A DNA stretch of 64,000 bases from JAUIAI01 sp963732405 (GCA_963732405.1 CAVSZG010000004.1:62001-126000), one strand, 5' to 3'. Positions 35,547 to 45,116 are shown, counted from the first letter of the stretch. Notes: generated by a model not told the origin, from the letters alone. Numbers and translations: made by a program.

Positions 35547-36800
35547 CTAAATTCTTTGTCTTGCGAGGCGTCCGCAGCACGGGCAATGGTTCAGACTGGA
35601 CATTAGGCTGATTGCCAGGTAGTAACGCAGCGTCGTGATCGAGGTTAGTACGTGGCGCTGAGCTCGCTGGGCTGCCGCGGGGAATGAAATCGAGGGGAAT
35701 GGCAGGCATTTGGCGTTCGAGGAAGTTTTTTTGACGCGACCGGTCCGCTCGGCTGTGAGTCGCTCGGCCACCAGGAAACCATACGCCGCGATGCACAGCG
35801 TGGCGTGATGGTGAAACCCGCACCAGCCCCTTCCTTCATAGTGATCAAGCCCGAACTCTTGCTTCAGATCCTGATAGTCGCGCTCGATGCGCCAGCGCTG
35901 GTGTGCCAGTGCGACCGGCCGCTCGATCGGCGTGTCCTCGGCCAGCGTGGCGAGCCAGTACTTCGTCGGCGCGGGTTCTCCAGGCGGCCACTGCACGAGC
36001 AGCCACTGCCGTGGCGCGAGCCGGTTCCTTCGATTGGCACTGCCTTCATGCCGAACGCGTACCGCCGCGAAGCGATCGTTCAGCATCTCGTTGGTACCTT
36101 CGCGCCAACTCACCGTGCGAAACGCCTTGTCCGGCAAGCCCATGGCCAGTTCCTTGACGCTCACAGGCTGGCGCTGCGCCGTGAGCCTTGGTCGAACCGG
36201 TGGACGACCCGTACCGGCATAGGGACCAGGGGCCAGCGGATCAACGCCCGGTGGCCACACGATGACCGCCGAGGTGATGCCGACAACGTACTGCAGGCCC
36301 ATGTCGGACAACGCGCGGCGAAACCCGGAATCCACGCCGTAGGCCGCATCGGCCAGCACCGGGTACGCTGGCGCGCCTTGAGCCAGCAACGCCTGGAGTT
36401 GCGACAAGGCGATCTGCGTCTTGGTGCGGAACTGGATCGATTCGGGTACGCCAGCCTTTGTGCGCCGTGCCGTGTCTTCACTCCAGGCCCGAGGCAGGTA
36501 CAGTTGCCAGGCAACCGGCAGGCTGGCGATCTCGCTGGCCAGCGACACGCTCAACGCCACCTGGCAATTGTCCTGCTTGCCCAGCACCCCGCAGTACTGG
36601 CGCGCCACGCCCACCGAGTGGCGCCCCTTCTTTGGAAACCCCGTGTCATTGACGACCCAACCACCATGGGAGGCAAGATTCCTCTTCGGCACCACCCACT
36701 GCGCAACCTGTCTGAGCAATGCTTCGTCGGACCACTGCGCCTTGGCCACAAAGTGATGCAGCGCCTGATGTTTCGCGCTGGCCCGCATGTAACCGTTCAT
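35547..36800 (-). CDS. IS701-family transposase
   Basis: A 417-residue DDE_5-type transposase with TGFPKKGRHSVGVARQYCG, LGKQDNCQVALS and VLADAAYGVDSGFR, and the late E region WRIERDYQDLKQEFGLDHYE. Family members usually have DDTGFPKKG; here it reads NDTGFPKKG. The N-terminus starts at the usual HQALHHFVAKAQWSD region, so around 60-80 N-terminal residues seen in relatives appear absent. Activity is doubtful. From 36801 to 37077 I see no gene. Confidence 0.85.
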   Translation of the reverse strand: MNGYMRASAKHQALHHFVAKAQWSDEALLRQVAQWVVPKRNLASHGGWVVNDTGFPKKGRHSVGVARQYCGVLGKQDNCQVALSVSLASEIASLPVAWQLYLPRAWSEDTARRTKAGVPESIQFRTKTQIALSQLQALLAQGAPAYPVLADAAYGVDSGFRRALSDMGLQYVVGITSAVIVWPPGVDPLAPGPYAGTGRPPVRPRLTAQRQPVSVKELAMGLPDKAFRTVSWREGTNEMLNDRFAAVRVRHEGSANRRNRLAPRQWLLVQWPPGEPAPTKYWLATLAEDTPIERPVALAHQRWRIERDYQDLKQEFGLDHYEGRGWCGFHHHATLCIAAYGFLVAERLTAERTGRVKKTSSNAKCLPFPSISFPAAAQRAQRHVLTSITTLRYYLAISLMSSLNHCPCCGRLARQRI

Positions 36801-37077
36801 TCTGAACCGTTGTTCACAGTGCCGTGAGAGGTGTTATCTTGATTGGCATTCTCGAAGATTCAGTATTTACGAGCGTGTGATGGGTCACGACGAAGCGTTC
36901 AACGAAAACTCGATAGGAAATCGATGGTCCACGCCTTCTGGGGCAGATCAGAAGCCGGAAATCGAAATCAAGCTTTACGGAGAGTCTGAATACGATTCCC
37001 AGCTTGCGATCGGAAATCGAATGCGATACGAACTTCGCTCGGGCAATCAACCCAACAAATTATCAAACAGTTTTCCT

Positions 37078-37773
37078 CTAGTCTGTCCGTGCCGCCCCAA
37101 TTTCAAACTTCCGCGTATTGAATCTCGGCAAACCTTGAAACACAGATTCCGCTATTTGGATGGATGGAAAGATTATGCAGATCGCCGTGAGCGTAATTAT
37201 CTTCATGTCTACCAAAAACGAGCGGTTCTCGAAGTACCACTGCTCGAGCGCGCCCTTGTGTGGATAGATTTCGTTTTTATAGAAGGTGCGCGGGTCCTTG
37301 CCGCTCGCCTCGACGAGCGCTACCTCGTCTCGGAACACAAGTGAACCGATTCCCGTTAGCCCGGGCCTCGATTCGTAAACGATCAATTGCACGTCCGGCG
37401 AGTACATCATGAAGCTCACCGGCATTAAAGGCCTGGGCCCGACGATGCTCATTTCGCCTTTAAGAACATTCCACAACTGCGGCAATTCGTTGATCTTGCT
37501 TTTCCGAAGAAATCCGCCCATTGGGGTAATGCGCGGATCGTCCTTTAGTGTGATTTCGCCGCCTGGCAAATTTAGGCTGTTCTCAAGCATCGTCGCGAAT
37601 TTAAGAATTTTGAATGGCTTGTTCTTGTACCCCAGTCGCTCTTGGCGATAGAGGACCTTCCCTTCACCTGTCAGCAGCAAGAGAATGACAATTGGAAGCA
37701 GTAGCGGCAGCAACAGCAGAATGGCGCTGGCTGAGACCGCGATATCGAACAGCCGTTTGGCAATTGCGTACAT
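37078..37773 (-). CDS. Initiating sugar-1-phosphate transferase (PglC/WcaJ C-domain type)
   Basis: A 231-residue monotopic bacterial sugar transferase: a hydrophobic N-terminal re-entrant helix (AVSASAILLLLPLLLPIVI), then KRLFDI, FKILKFATM, SKINELPQLWNVLKGEMSIV and GPRPLMP with the catalytic Asp/Glu region and SRPGLTG. The length matches short PglC-like enzymes that load a diNAcBac-type or similar sugar phosphate onto undecaprenyl phosphate. It overlaps the frameshifted gene at 37773 by one base and follows a LegC-like aminotransferase, which fits a bacillosamine-type donor. Confidence 0.9.
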   Translation of the reverse strand: MYAIAKRLFDIAVSASAILLLLPLLLPIVILLLLTGEGKVLYRQERLGYKNKPFKILKFATMLENSLNLPGGEITLKDDPRITPMGGFLRKSKINELPQLWNVLKGEMSIVGPRPLMPVSFMMYSPDVQLIVYESRPGLTGIGSLVFRDEVALVEASGKDPRTFYKNEIYPHKGALEQWYFENRSFLVDMKIITLTAICIIFPSIQIAESVFQGLPRFNTRKFEIGAARTD

Positions 37774-38992
37774 TACGTTCTCGCGTTCAGGGTCTTGGCA
37801 GTTTTCATATTCGAGAAATCTGCAAAGTAATCAGCAAGGGCCTTCAACACTACCGATTTTTCTAAGGAGCGGCCGCTGAACATTGATCTCAGTTCATCAA
37901 CGAATGTGAGTGTGTCACCTCCCTTGGGACTCTTAGTGGGTATGAGACTTCCGAGTGCCGGGAACCAAGCAAGGTCAACCTCTTCAGTTTGAACATGAAA
38001 CGTTTCGATGCTGTCTTCTCCGGTCGTGTCTGAAGCAAAGAAATACTGAGAATACCAGTCGGCTTGCTCGGATCGGTTGGCAGGTGCGCCGCGGGTGTTT
38101 TCTTCCGATTCGCAGATTCTCGCGCCCAAACCCAAGGCCCCAAGCATGGTCATGGCGATGTCTGAACACTGCAGGGCGTAGGCAGCCTCGTCGAAAATCG
38201 GGAAGAAGATCTCGCCCGGTTTGCCAAGCAGGCAGACGGCCGGGCAGATCTCGCCGCTTTCGACGGACGGGACGAAGTAGTAGCGAGCACCGTTCGGAGC
38301 CGACAGCAGCTGGTCTTTGCCGACCCTCTTGAGATATGCCAGCAAAAGACTGACTTTGGAATACGCCGCATTGGCAAACCGGGCACTAGTGATCGGAAGG
38401 GTCACCGAATACGCCAGCGGCATGTCTTCTGTGAGGTTCGTAGTGACGCCCACGATGTTGACCGGATTGGCCATCATATTCGGCGACACAGAAAAAGCGT
38501 GCTTAAGCTGCATCTGCGCGACCAGTTCCATTAACCTGTGCGAATTGAAGTAATTGTCAGTGAGCATCGCCTCCATCGAGAAGTTAGCCTGCTCGCTTCG
38601 CGCGTGCCTGCGGGCCGCGAAGTCGGCCACGAGGTCGAAAGGACCGTGATGGGCAACTGATTTTGATGCGATGGGGTCGGCGAAACGGAAAGGGTCGGTG
38701 ACGAAGCTCTCTCCGCGATCCTCACGCCATCCGTGCTGCGAGTGTCGCGATTTTGTCCTGCCCGGCCGTCATTACTTTTGCCGATGATATTGACACGTGC
38801 CGGATGGAGGCGCAGCTTCCCCTTGAGGACCGACGCTCCAATTCTGCCTAAGCTATCCATGACCAGTTGCAATGCGCCTTCGACGGCGATCGTTAGGTCT
38901 CTCTGATGGGCGCTGATGCGGATTGCGAACAAGCTGTGTAGCTGGCCGGTGATCGCCGGCATGAATGAGTCAATGACGAAAGTGCTGCTCAT
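37773..38992 (-). pseudogene. Unknown protein, split by one frameshift
   Basis: Two overlapping leftward frames (38992-38531 and 38630-37773) join into one ~405-residue protein if one base is corrected near 38760-38785: after VNIIGKSND the continuing frame reads HSQHGWREDRGESFVTDPF and ASKSVAHHGPFDLVADFAAR. The joined protein begins MSSTFVIDSFMPAITGQ and has no membrane span or motif I know. It starts 4 bases inside the aminotransferase gene and ends at the sugar-transferase start, so it belongs to that operon and was probably functional. The shift may be a sequencing error. Confidence 0.6.
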
Positions 38993-40158
38993 CGGTCCGC
39001 TGTGTAGAAAATCCGGATAGTGTCGATGACCCGCTGCTGCTGCGATTCGGTTAGGTCAGATGAAGAAGGGATGCTGATGCACTGCGCATACAGGCTGTCG
39101 CTGACCGCGCGATGGCTCAGGTAGTTGGTATTGGAATACATGGGCAGCCGGTTCATAGGAACCCACAGCGGCCGGCATTCGATTCGCTGTGCGTTCATCA
39201 CCGCCAACAATTCGCGCAGTCGTGCGGTCTTGAACGTCGTCAGCCATCCATTGGGCTGTACATCGGGAAGCGATTCGGCGAATTCGACATCGCCAACGCC
39301 CTTGAGCGCTTGTCGATAGTTGGCATCAGTGGTCCGACGCCTTTTGAGCGTTTCGGTGAACCCTGCGGCCTGAGCGACGCCAATTGCTGCCAAGACATTT
39401 ACCAGCCGATAGTTGTAGCCAACCTCGTCATGGAAATATTCAGCCGGCTCGGTCTTGGCCTGGGTCGTAAGGTGTTTGGCTCGACGCGCAAGGTCCTCGC
39501 GTTGCGTGAGCACCATGCCGCCACCACCCGTACTCAGGATCTTGTTGCCATTGAAGCTGCAGGTGCCCAGCAGACCATGGCAACCGGCGTTGATGCCGGC
39601 CTGGGTTGATCCCAGTGCTTCGGTGGAGTCTTCGACCACCAGTAGGCCGAATCGCTCGGCCAGGGCGAGCAGTCGCGGCATGTCGCACATGTTGCCGAGC
39701 ACATGAACGGGCACAACCGTGGTGATGACCAGCCCTTCGGGCGTTCGCATTCCGCGATCGACCCGCTCGCATTCATTGGCCAGGTATTCCTCGACCAAAT
39801 CGAGATCCATCTGCCATGTGTCGGGCCGCACGTCCACCAGCACGGGCTGCGCATTGGCGTAGCGAATCGCGTTGACAGTGGCCACGAAGGTGAGATTGGC
39901 GGTGAGAACACCATCACCCGGTTTAACTCCACCGACCAACATTGCGATGTGCAATGCCGCTGAACCATTAACGGTAGCTACCGCAAATTTTGATCCGGTC
40001 AGATCGCAGATGGCTTGTTCGAAACGCGCCACATAGGACCCAGCCGATGAGATCCAGCCAGTCTCGAGGCATTCCTTTACATACGACCATGCGCGGTCGG
40101 CCACCACCGGCACCGAGAGCGGAATCGGGCCGCCTGAGTCAGAATTAACATCTATCAT
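38989..40158 (-). CDS. DegT-family sugar aminotransferase (LegC-like)
   Basis: A 389-residue PLP aminotransferase. The opening IPLSVPVVADRAWSYVKECL, ETGWISSAGSYVARFE and the PLP-lysine segment CSFNGNKILSTGGGGMV match the LegC/NHT branch that aminates 4-keto sugars. It begins the leftward operon with the unknown gene and the sugar transferase, all overlapping by 1-4 bases. A role in making a 4-amino sugar for the first O-unit residue is inferred. Confidence 0.88.
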   Translation of the reverse strand: MIDVNSDSGGPIPLSVPVVADRAWSYVKECLETGWISSAGSYVARFEQAICDLTGSKFAVATVNGSAALHIAMLVGGVKPGDGVLTANLTFVATVNAIRYANAQPVLVDVRPDTWQMDLDLVEEYLANECERVDRGMRTPEGLVITTVVPVHVLGNMCDMPRLLALAERFGLLVVEDSTEALGSTQAGINAGCHGLLGTCSFNGNKILSTGGGGMVLTQREDLARRAKHLTTQAKTEPAEYFHDEVGYNYRLVNVLAAIGVAQAAGFTETLKRRRTTDANYRQALKGVGDVEFAESLPDVQPNGWLTTFKTARLRELLAVMNAQRIECRPLWVPMNRLPMYSNTNYLSHRAVSDSLYAQCISIPSSSDLTESQQQRVIDTIRIFYTADR

Positions 40159-40384
40159 CGTACCCTCAATCGAGGCTAACGAGTTCCTAGCCTAGACCGT
40201 CGCAGTGATCTGGCAGAAGCTAAGGAAGGGAGGTGGCTTTGATTTCCTTGTCCAATTTACACAAGCTCTGAATCTTAACCTGCCCTGGATCGAAGCTCAA
40301 CGACTCGGGTTAAGGTCAAATTGAGCAGGTGCGTTCAATGCGCCGACACGGAATCAGCGATGGTGAACAATCTAGATGCGGTTT

Positions 40385-41488
40385 TCATATCGAAGTTGTT
40401 CGCAATTCGGCAGGCGCAAGCGGCCGATTCTCGAAGTCTCGCCAGAACCTGCGTGCGTAAACCGCATAGATCGCGAACAGCGCGATCAGCGGCCAGAACA
40501 GAACATACTGCGGCACTTGTGCCAGCCACCCGGCCACCCCAACAAAGCCACACAGAAACGCGGTCAGGTTCATCGTGAACACTGCTGCCGAAGGCGACAT
40601 GCCACGCGCCATCAGCAGGTGGTGCATGTGCTTGCGATCGGCGCTCATCGGGGTCTGTCCGTCGGCGATTCGTCGGGCGATGCACGAGAACATGTCGAAT
40701 AATGGCACGGCAATGATCCAGACCACGCTCACGGTACCGACGCCGCTGACGCCGTAATAGTTGGTGAGTCGAATCGCCGCCCAGGCCACGACCAGACCGA
40801 GCAGCATGCTGCCGCCATCGCCCAGAAACACCGCCGCCTTGCGGCGCCACGGAGTGCGCATGTTGAACGAAAGAAAGGCCAGCACCGCGCCGGCCAGCGG
40901 AACCAGCACCGGCCCGAGCTGATCGATGGCATGCTCGGATGAGCCGATCAGGTATACACCCGACGCCGCAATGCACAGCCAAATCAGCGCCATCAAGCCT
41001 TGCCCACCGGCCAGGCCGTCGGCGCCATCAACCATGTTGAAGGCGTTGATCACACCGGTGATGGCAACGATCGTGAACGGCACTGCTAACCAGCCCAAGC
41101 CCACTGGAATCGTTGAGAATGCATTGCCCAGGTATGAAACCTGAGTTTGGTCAATCAGTGCAATGAGCGCTGCTGCAGCCAGGTGGCAACCAAACCGATA
41201 GCGAGCGCGCATGGGGTGCTTGTCGTCGATGAATCCAACCACGAACACCAACATCGCAGCCGCAACCAGACCGGGGCTGAACCCTGGCAGGCCAAACATC
41301 AGGCTAGTAACGGTCATACTGACCAAAATGGCCAGACCACCGGCTAGTGGAATCGCACCTTCGTGTTGTTTACGGGCGTCAGGTCGGTCGACCCACCCAA
41401 TACGGACGCACAAGTGCATGATGGGAACCATTACCCCGGTCACAATCACGCAGGCCCAGATTCCGGACAGGAATAGTGGTGAGTTCAC
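40385..41488 (-). CDS. wecA: WecA-like undecaprenyl-phosphate GlcNAc-1-phosphate transferase
   Basis: A 367-residue polytopic membrane enzyme of the MraY/WecA family with about eleven spans. Conserved cytoplasmic segments are present: GFIDDKHPMRARYRFG, NAFNMVDGADGLAGG, FLGDGGSMLLG and the HMHHLLMARG motif. It transfers a HexNAc-1-phosphate to undecaprenyl phosphate to start O-antigen units. It is separated from the aminotransferase operon by 226 bases and divergent from cpsB. Confidence 0.92.
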   Translation of the reverse strand: MNSPLFLSGIWACVIVTGVMVPIMHLCVRIGWVDRPDARKQHEGAIPLAGGLAILVSMTVTSLMFGLPGFSPGLVAAAMLVFVVGFIDDKHPMRARYRFGCHLAAAALIALIDQTQVSYLGNAFSTIPVGLGWLAVPFTIVAITGVINAFNMVDGADGLAGGQGLMALIWLCIAASGVYLIGSSEHAIDQLGPVLVPLAGAVLAFLSFNMRTPWRRKAAVFLGDGGSMLLGLVVAWAAIRLTNYYGVSGVGTVSVVWIIAVPLFDMFSCIARRIADGQTPMSADRKHMHHLLMARGMSPSAAVFTMNLTAFLCGFVGVAGWLAQVPQYVLFWPLIALFAIYAVYARRFWRDFENRPLAPAELRTTSI

Positions 41489-41870
41489 GGGGAACCGTTG
41501 GTTGATGGCTGGTTGGGGATTGCCGCTGCGCGCATTCTATTGGAGCCAGTTTCCTTGACAAGGGGGCATCTTGACCGATTCAAGCGTCATTCAGATGACT
41601 GCTCGGTGGGAGCGCTTAAAAAAGGGTGATGATTCAGTCAGATATGTCGACATTTTTTACCAAATTTCGAGTTGCATCGTCATCGTAACGAGATGTATCG
41701 TTCGCATTTCGCCGGCTTCTGTCACTTGCCCTGTTGCGGCAGTGTGTAGACTTTTCCCACCGTGTGGAACGACGGTCATGTCATTGCGCATTGCGGCATC
41801 TTGATGCACCAGCGACTCGCCATTTCCTAGCTTGACGCCAGCTTGTTTCCTTAAGGAGATCCCCCTGTCG
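41489..41870. other. Divergent promoter region of wecA and cpsB
   Basis: No gene is visible in these ~380 bases. A ribosome site AAGGAGA lies at 41852-41858 before the cpsB ATG. A strongly AT-rich stretch (TTTTTTACCAAATTT, about 41654) may hold the promoters. Confidence 0.4.
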
Positions 41871-42620
41871 ATGATCGATCTGCACTGCCACCTGTTGCCT
41901 GGTGTCGATGACGGAGCGCGGGATCTCCCGACCGCTCTCGAGTTGGCGCGTGCGTCTGTGCAGAACGGCATCACTCACGCGGTCCTGACGCCCCATGTCT
42001 TTGGCGGGCGCTGGGACAATGCGGTGTCGAACCTCACGCCGGTGTTCGAGGCCTTTCGCCAGTCGCTGCTCGACCACGAAGTGCCACTTGAGGTATTTCT
42101 GGGCGGCGAGGTGCATCTGTTGCCCGACGCCTTCAACTTGCTCGATGTGAATGACCTTCCCTTCGTGGGCGGATGGCGCGGTCATCGGGTGATGCTGCTC
42201 GAGTTGCCCGACAGCCATATTCCGGTGGGTGCGATGAAGGCGGTGGAGATGTTCCTGCGTCGGGGCGTATTGCCCATGATCGCTCACCCGGAGCGCAACA
42301 AGGAAGTGATGCGTAATCACAAGCGCATCGAGCCCTTCATCAAGGCCGGCTGCCTGATGCAGCTCACGGCGGCTTCGGTGTGTGGCCTGTTCGGCGCGCC
42401 CGCCCACAAAACCTCACTCAAGCTGCTCGATGCGGGTTGGGCCTCGGTGGTGGCCACCGATGCGCACAACCTCGCGCATCGCCCGCCGATGCTGGCGCAG
42501 GCGCGAACCTCGCTCGATGAGATGTACGGCGCCGAGGCGGGCGAGGTGCTCACCGAGGCCAATCCGCGCGTCATTCTGGAAGGTCGGCCCGAGTTTCCGC
42601 GCGAGGCCCGCGCAGCCTGA
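41871..42620 (+). CDS. CpsB/CapC-type protein-tyrosine phosphatase (PHP family)
   Basis: A 249-residue manganese-dependent phosphatase. The PHP metal motifs are visible: MIDLHCHLLPGVDDGARD, TPHVFGGRW, IAHPERN and ATDAHN. Such enzymes dephosphorylate the tyrosine kinase that controls polysaccharide chain length and export; no kinase is in the window. The ATG at 41871 is preceded by AAGGAGA; the reading frame extends 13 codons upstream without conservation. Confidence 0.9.
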   Translation: MIDLHCHLLPGVDDGARDLPTALELARASVQNGITHAVLTPHVFGGRWDNAVSNLTPVFEAFRQSLLDHEVPLEVFLGGEVHLLPDAFNLLDVNDLPFVGGWRGHRVMLLELPDSHIPVGAMKAVEMFLRRGVLPMIAHPERNKEVMRNHKRIEPFIKAGCLMQLTAASVCGLFGAPAHKTSLKLLDAGWASVVATDAHNLAHRPPMLAQARTSLDEMYGAEAGEVLTEANPRVILEGRPEFPREARAA

Positions 42621-42665
42621 GTGGTCTAGGTGGCCTGGGTGGGTCGGGGGCAGGACACGAATTGA

Positions 42666-42842
42666 CATCTGATAGGCAAGCCGCTGGGGCGGCTGGTATC
42701 CGATCTGCTCGCGCAGGCCATCACGCAAAAGACCGTGGGGCAACGGCCGACCTTCAAGTGGCATGCTCGCGCCATGAAGGCCAGGGTCAACCCGGCCGAT
42801 TGCGATGCGCTTTTTGATGTGCTCGACGCAGGCGATCCGTGA
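42666..42842 (+). pseudogene. Truncated ribbon-helix-helix antitoxin-like gene
   Basis: The frame IGKPLGRLVSDLLAQAI, then PTFKWHARAMKARVNPADCDAL, ending in DVLDAGDP-stop matches the C-terminal two-thirds of small VapB-type antitoxins. There is no start codon: an in-frame stop precedes it at 42663. No toxin gene follows. Confidence 0.5.
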
Positions 42843-42894
42843 GTTTCTGCGTCGCGGGACGTTCGCGATCCGATTGGATTGATGTGGCCAGCCT

Positions 42895-43683
42895 TTACGT
42901 CACACCCCTCGAAACACCGGCGGGCGTTTTTCCATGAAAGCCTGGCTTCCCTCGCGGTAGTCGGCGCTTCTCGCTGCAGGCCTTGATTGCGGCATTGACC
43001 GCGGCCATGTCGCGCTCGTGGGCCGGGCGGCCCAGCTCAACCACGGTTTTTTTCAGGGCCCGCAGCGTGAGCGGCGCATTCTCGGCCAGCAGGCCGCAAT
43101 AGGTGTCGACCTGGGCATCAAACGCCTCGGGCACGGCGACCTGGCTCACGAAGCCCATGCGCAGCGCCTCGGCCGCATCGAAGATGCGCGCCGACAGGAA
43201 CACATCGAGCGTGTTCTGCAGACCCAGCACGGCCAGGAAGCGGCTCACGCCGGTGGCGCCATAGCCTAGCCCCAGGCGCGCCGCCGGCATCCGGAAGCGT
43301 GAGTCGGTGGTGCAAAAGCGCAGGTCGCAGGCGGCGGCCAGGCCCAGCCCGCCGCCCATGCAGATGCCGCGGATCTTGGCCACCACGGGCTTGGCGCAGT
43401 GCAGGGGGGCGAGATAGGCGGCATCGACGGCCTGGTTGTAGGCCTGCTGGGCATCGGCATCGGTGCGCTGGCTCTTGAACTGGGAGATGTCAGCGCCGGA
43501 CACGAAGGCCTTGCTGCCGGCGCCCTGCAGCACGATGAGGCGGATGTCGGGGTCGGCGTCGAGCTGGGCGATGGCCTTGGGAAACGCGAGCCACATGTCG
43601 TGGGTGACGGCGTTGTACCTGGCCTCGTTGGCGAAGATGATGTGCCCGATCGGGCCTTGCGGTTTGACGATGAGCTCAGCCAC
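42895..43683 (-). CDS. Enoyl-CoA hydratase/isomerase, C-terminus frameshifted
   Basis: A 262-residue crotonase-fold protein: oxyanion-hole segments SKAFVSGADISQF and RGICMGGGLGLAAACD are present. The last ~25 residues are out of frame; the alternative frame from about 42975 reads DYREGSQAFMEKRPPVFRGV-stop, the usual crotonase C-terminus. One base indel (real or sequencing) explains this. It is divergent from the CoA-transferase gene, which may serve the same acyl-CoA pathway. Confidence 0.87.
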   Translation of the reverse strand: MAELIVKPQGPIGHIIFANEARYNAVTHDMWLAFPKAIAQLDADPDIRLIVLQGAGSKAFVSGADISQFKSQRTDADAQQAYNQAVDAAYLAPLHCAKPVVAKIRGICMGGGLGLAAACDLRFCTTDSRFRMPAARLGLGYGATGVSRFLAVLGLQNTLDVFLSARIFDAAEALRMGFVSQVAVPEAFDAQVDTYCGLLAENAPLTLRALKKTVVELGRPAHERDMAAVNAAIKACSEKRRLPRGKPGFHGKTPAGVSRGVT

Positions 43684-43760
43684 GTCGGGCTCCTGATGTG
43701 CTGGGATCGCTGAAGGCGGGATCGTGACTATACTGAACCTTGACCTTTGGAGATGCGCCG

Positions 43761-44966
43761 ATGACGTTGCCGCTGGCGGGTGTGAGGGTACTGGATCTGA
43801 CCAATGTGATGGCCGGCCCGTATTGCGCGATGGTGCTGGGCGATCTGGGCGCCGACGTGATCAAGGTGGAGAGTTTCCCGGGCGGGGATGCCTCGCGCCG
43901 CTTCGATCCCAAGGTGAATGGCGAGTCTTACTGTTTTGCAGTGCTCAATCGCAACAAGCGCAGCATCGCGCTGAATCTGAAGCAGCCGCAGGGCAAGCAG
44001 GCCTTGCTCAAACTGGCCGAACGGGCGGACATCATGCTGGAGAATTTCCGGCCCGGCGTGATGGCACGCCTGGGGCTGGGTTACGAGGCCATCGCCGCGA
44101 TCAATCCGGCAGTGGTGTATGCCTCGATGTCGGGCTTCGGCCAGACCGGGCCCTATAGCCAGCGCGGCGGCTTCGACATCATTGCACAGGGCATGTCGGG
44201 CATCATGCTCATGACCGGGCATCCGGGCGGTGCGCCGGTCAAGGTGGGCATTGCCATGAACGATATCGCCAGCGGTGTGACCGCGCTCTACGGCATTCTG
44301 GGTGCCTACATCGGTCGGCTGCGCCACGGCAAGGGGCAATACCTGGAGACCTCATTGCTCGAGGCCGGCATGGCCTGGACGCCCTGGGAGTTTGGTGCCT
44401 GGGCCGGTTCGGGCGAGCTGCCCGGGCCCACCGGCAGCCGGCATCGCCGCTCCACACCCTATCAGGCCTATCGCACCCGCGATGGGTATGTGACGGTGGG
44501 CGCGGGCAATGAAAAGCTCTGGCAGGCGTTCTGTCGCGAGGTGGTGAGCAAGCCCGAGTGGCTGAGTGATCCGCGGTATGCGCAGGCCGATGTGCGCCTG
44601 AATCATGTGGATGATCTGGAGCGCGACATTGAGGCCGTGTTCGCCGCGCACGATTCGGCCTACTGGGTGCAGCGGCTGGAGGCGTCGGGCGTGCCGGGCG
44701 GCCCGGTGTATGGCTACGAGCAGTTGCTGGCCGATCCGCATATTGCCGCGAGAAAAATGATCGTCGAGATCGAACATCCGCGCATCGGGATGATGAAGAC
44801 GCTCGGGCTGCCGATCAAATCGAGTGGGGATCTCACGGCCATCAGTCGGCCGGCGCCCTTGCTCGGGGAGCATTCCGACCAGGTGCTCGGTGAGCTGGGT
44901 TATGGGGAAGGGGAGATTGCGGGGATGCGGGCGGCAGGGGCGGTGATTAATAACGGTCAGTGCTAG
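43761..44966 (+). CDS. CaiB/BaiF family CoA-transferase
   Basis: A 401-residue class III CoA-transferase. It shows LAGVRVLDLTNVMAGPYCAM, DLGADVIKVE, NFRPGVMARLGLGYE with the region of the catalytic Asp-equivalent, and YASMSGFGQTGPYSQRGGFD. These enzymes move CoA between an acyl-CoA and a free acid; the acceptor is unknown. GGAG lies before the ATG at 43761; an upstream ATG at 43740 overlaps that site. It is divergent from the enoyl-CoA hydratase gene. Confidence 0.92.
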   Translation: MTLPLAGVRVLDLTNVMAGPYCAMVLGDLGADVIKVESFPGGDASRRFDPKVNGESYCFAVLNRNKRSIALNLKQPQGKQALLKLAERADIMLENFRPGVMARLGLGYEAIAAINPAVVYASMSGFGQTGPYSQRGGFDIIAQGMSGIMLMTGHPGGAPVKVGIAMNDIASGVTALYGILGAYIGRLRHGKGQYLETSLLEAGMAWTPWEFGAWAGSGELPGPTGSRHRRSTPYQAYRTRDGYVTVGAGNEKLWQAFCREVVSKPEWLSDPRYAQADVRLNHVDDLERDIEAVFAAHDSAYWVQRLEASGVPGGPVYGYEQLLADPHIAARKMIVEIEHPRIGMMKTLGLPIKSSGDLTAISRPAPLLGEHSDQVLGELGYGEGEIAGMRAAGAVINNGQC

Positions 44967-44970
44967 GAGT

Positions 44971-45005
44971 GTGAATGACGGTCGAGAACCGCGGGAAAAT
45001 GCCGC
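44971..45005. repeat. Intron-free relative of the intron 1 target
   Basis: GTGAATGACGGTCGAGAA then CCGCGG...GCCGCGGACC. It matches the joined flanks of intron 1 (12351-12382 plus 14270 onward). CCGCGG occurs twice (44988-44993, 45002-45007), giving a small hairpin just after the CoA-transferase stop; it could be a terminator-like structure. Confidence 0.55.
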
Positions 45006-45047
45006 GGACCTGTTGACGAGTTGTCGAAAATATGCGGGTGCACGAAC

Positions 45048-45116
45048 ATGGCTTCTCGGGCGGTCAAGGGCGCGCGAAGCGCGACGAAGTGCACCCTTGA
45101 GGGGTCGAGAAGCCAT
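45048..45116. repeat. Nested palindrome downstream of the CoA-transferase gene
   Basis: ATGGCTTCTCG (45048-45058) pairs perfectly with CGAGAAGCCAT (45106-45116), and within it TCAAGGG (45064-45070) pairs with CCCTTGA (45094-45100), closing on a GC-rich loop with GCGCGCGAAGCGCG. The whole can fold as a long interrupted hairpin. No coding frame is credible across it. Confidence 0.7.

Noticed and set aside
35805..36827. 340-codon rightward frame
   Set aside because: Antisense to the IS701-type transposase, no protein-like features.
36877..37077. Rightward frame extending to 37344
   Set aside because: Its second half is antisense to the sugar transferase and the first half has no recognisable features.
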